Of a DNA stretch of 64,000 bases, positions 63,939-64,000 are shown piece after piece. This DNA is from Lucinisca nassula (lineage: Eukaryota > Mollusca > Bivalvia > Lucinida > Lucinidae), in the NCBI GenBank assembly GCA_963580285.1, contig OY757020.1, forward strand, positions 97,591,497 through 97,655,496. Reading direction: 5' to 3'. The notes below the pieces were generated by a model. That model saw nothing but the letters and a program-made list of their open reading frames with translations, searched no databases and was not told the DNA's origin. The position numbers were made by a program, and so were the translations under genes. Numbering within the stretch: position 1 is the stretch's first letter; every line of letters begins with the position of its first letter.

Positions 63939-64000
63939 AGGCTTATTGAGAATTAGAGAGATCTAATTCAAGGTAATGTAGGTTGGTGTCTGATGCTCTG
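63939..64000 (+). mobile_element. 3' tail of the RT element, runs off the right edge
   Basis: GCTTATTGAGAATTAGAGAG and GGTTGGTGTCTGATGCTCTG correspond to 19745-19770 and 20385-20403, the sequence either side of the RTE insertion in the other copy. The tail continues outside the window. Confidence 0.75.

Overview
The window looks like nuclear genomic DNA from a lophotrochozoan animal, most likely a bivalve mollusc. The evidence is the repeat content: tandem-core elements with GACGG microsatellites and terminal hairpins (the oyster 'pearl'/Helitron-like style), several tRNA-derived SINEs, I/Nimb-type and RTE-type LINEs, and an invertebrate reverse-transcriptase family that I tentatively call Penelope-like. 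There are no operons and no bacterial features. Splice sites and a 20-kb intron are visible.

One host gene is supported. Two exons of a class I SAM-dependent methyltransferase lie on the minus strand at 46028-45798 and 25666-25163. They join in phase 0 across a 20.1-kb intron. The earlier exons must lie right of 46028 or outside the window. Almost everything else is mobile DNA.

Layout. 1-6670: two minus-strand LINE copies, probably nested, one interrupted by a reverse-transcriptase-element tail. 6920-12100: three tandem-core non-autonomous elements. 12270-13980: remains of a transposon-type gene with SWIM and Ulp1-like protease domains, split by insertions. 14100-15065: RNase H end of a LINE. 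15080-17690: a 328-bp tandem array with an inserted SINE. 17880-19563: CATG-rich and (TA)n DNA. 19565-21420: a reverse-transcriptase-element 3' end containing an RTE LINE. 21480-25160: a direct duplication, SINEs and palindromes. 26081-31303: a 2.6-kb tandem duplication carrying a dead Tc1-like transposase. 31852-40951: a candidate 9-kb element with inverted repeats of about 0.8 kb. 41349-43643: a foldback element whose arms are a palindromic minisatellite. 43968-44790: a SINE inside a SINE.

46160-57290 is the best-preserved mobile element: an 11.1-kb Ty3/Gypsy LTR retrotransposon on the minus strand with a 4-bp target duplication, nearly identical LTRs and an uninterrupted pol. It has an extra ORF upstream of gag with the motif layout of an SGNH hydrolase, a canonical UUUAAAC slippery site just before the gag stop, and three matching stem-loops next to the 5' LTR. 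It sits in the methyltransferase intron, in the same orientation, 131 bp from an exon. I consider it the most interesting system here.

57300-64000 holds small duplications, SINE pieces, a second retroelement with a coiled-coil gag-like frame behind an alternating tandem-repeat leader, and another reverse-transcriptase fragment that runs off the right edge.
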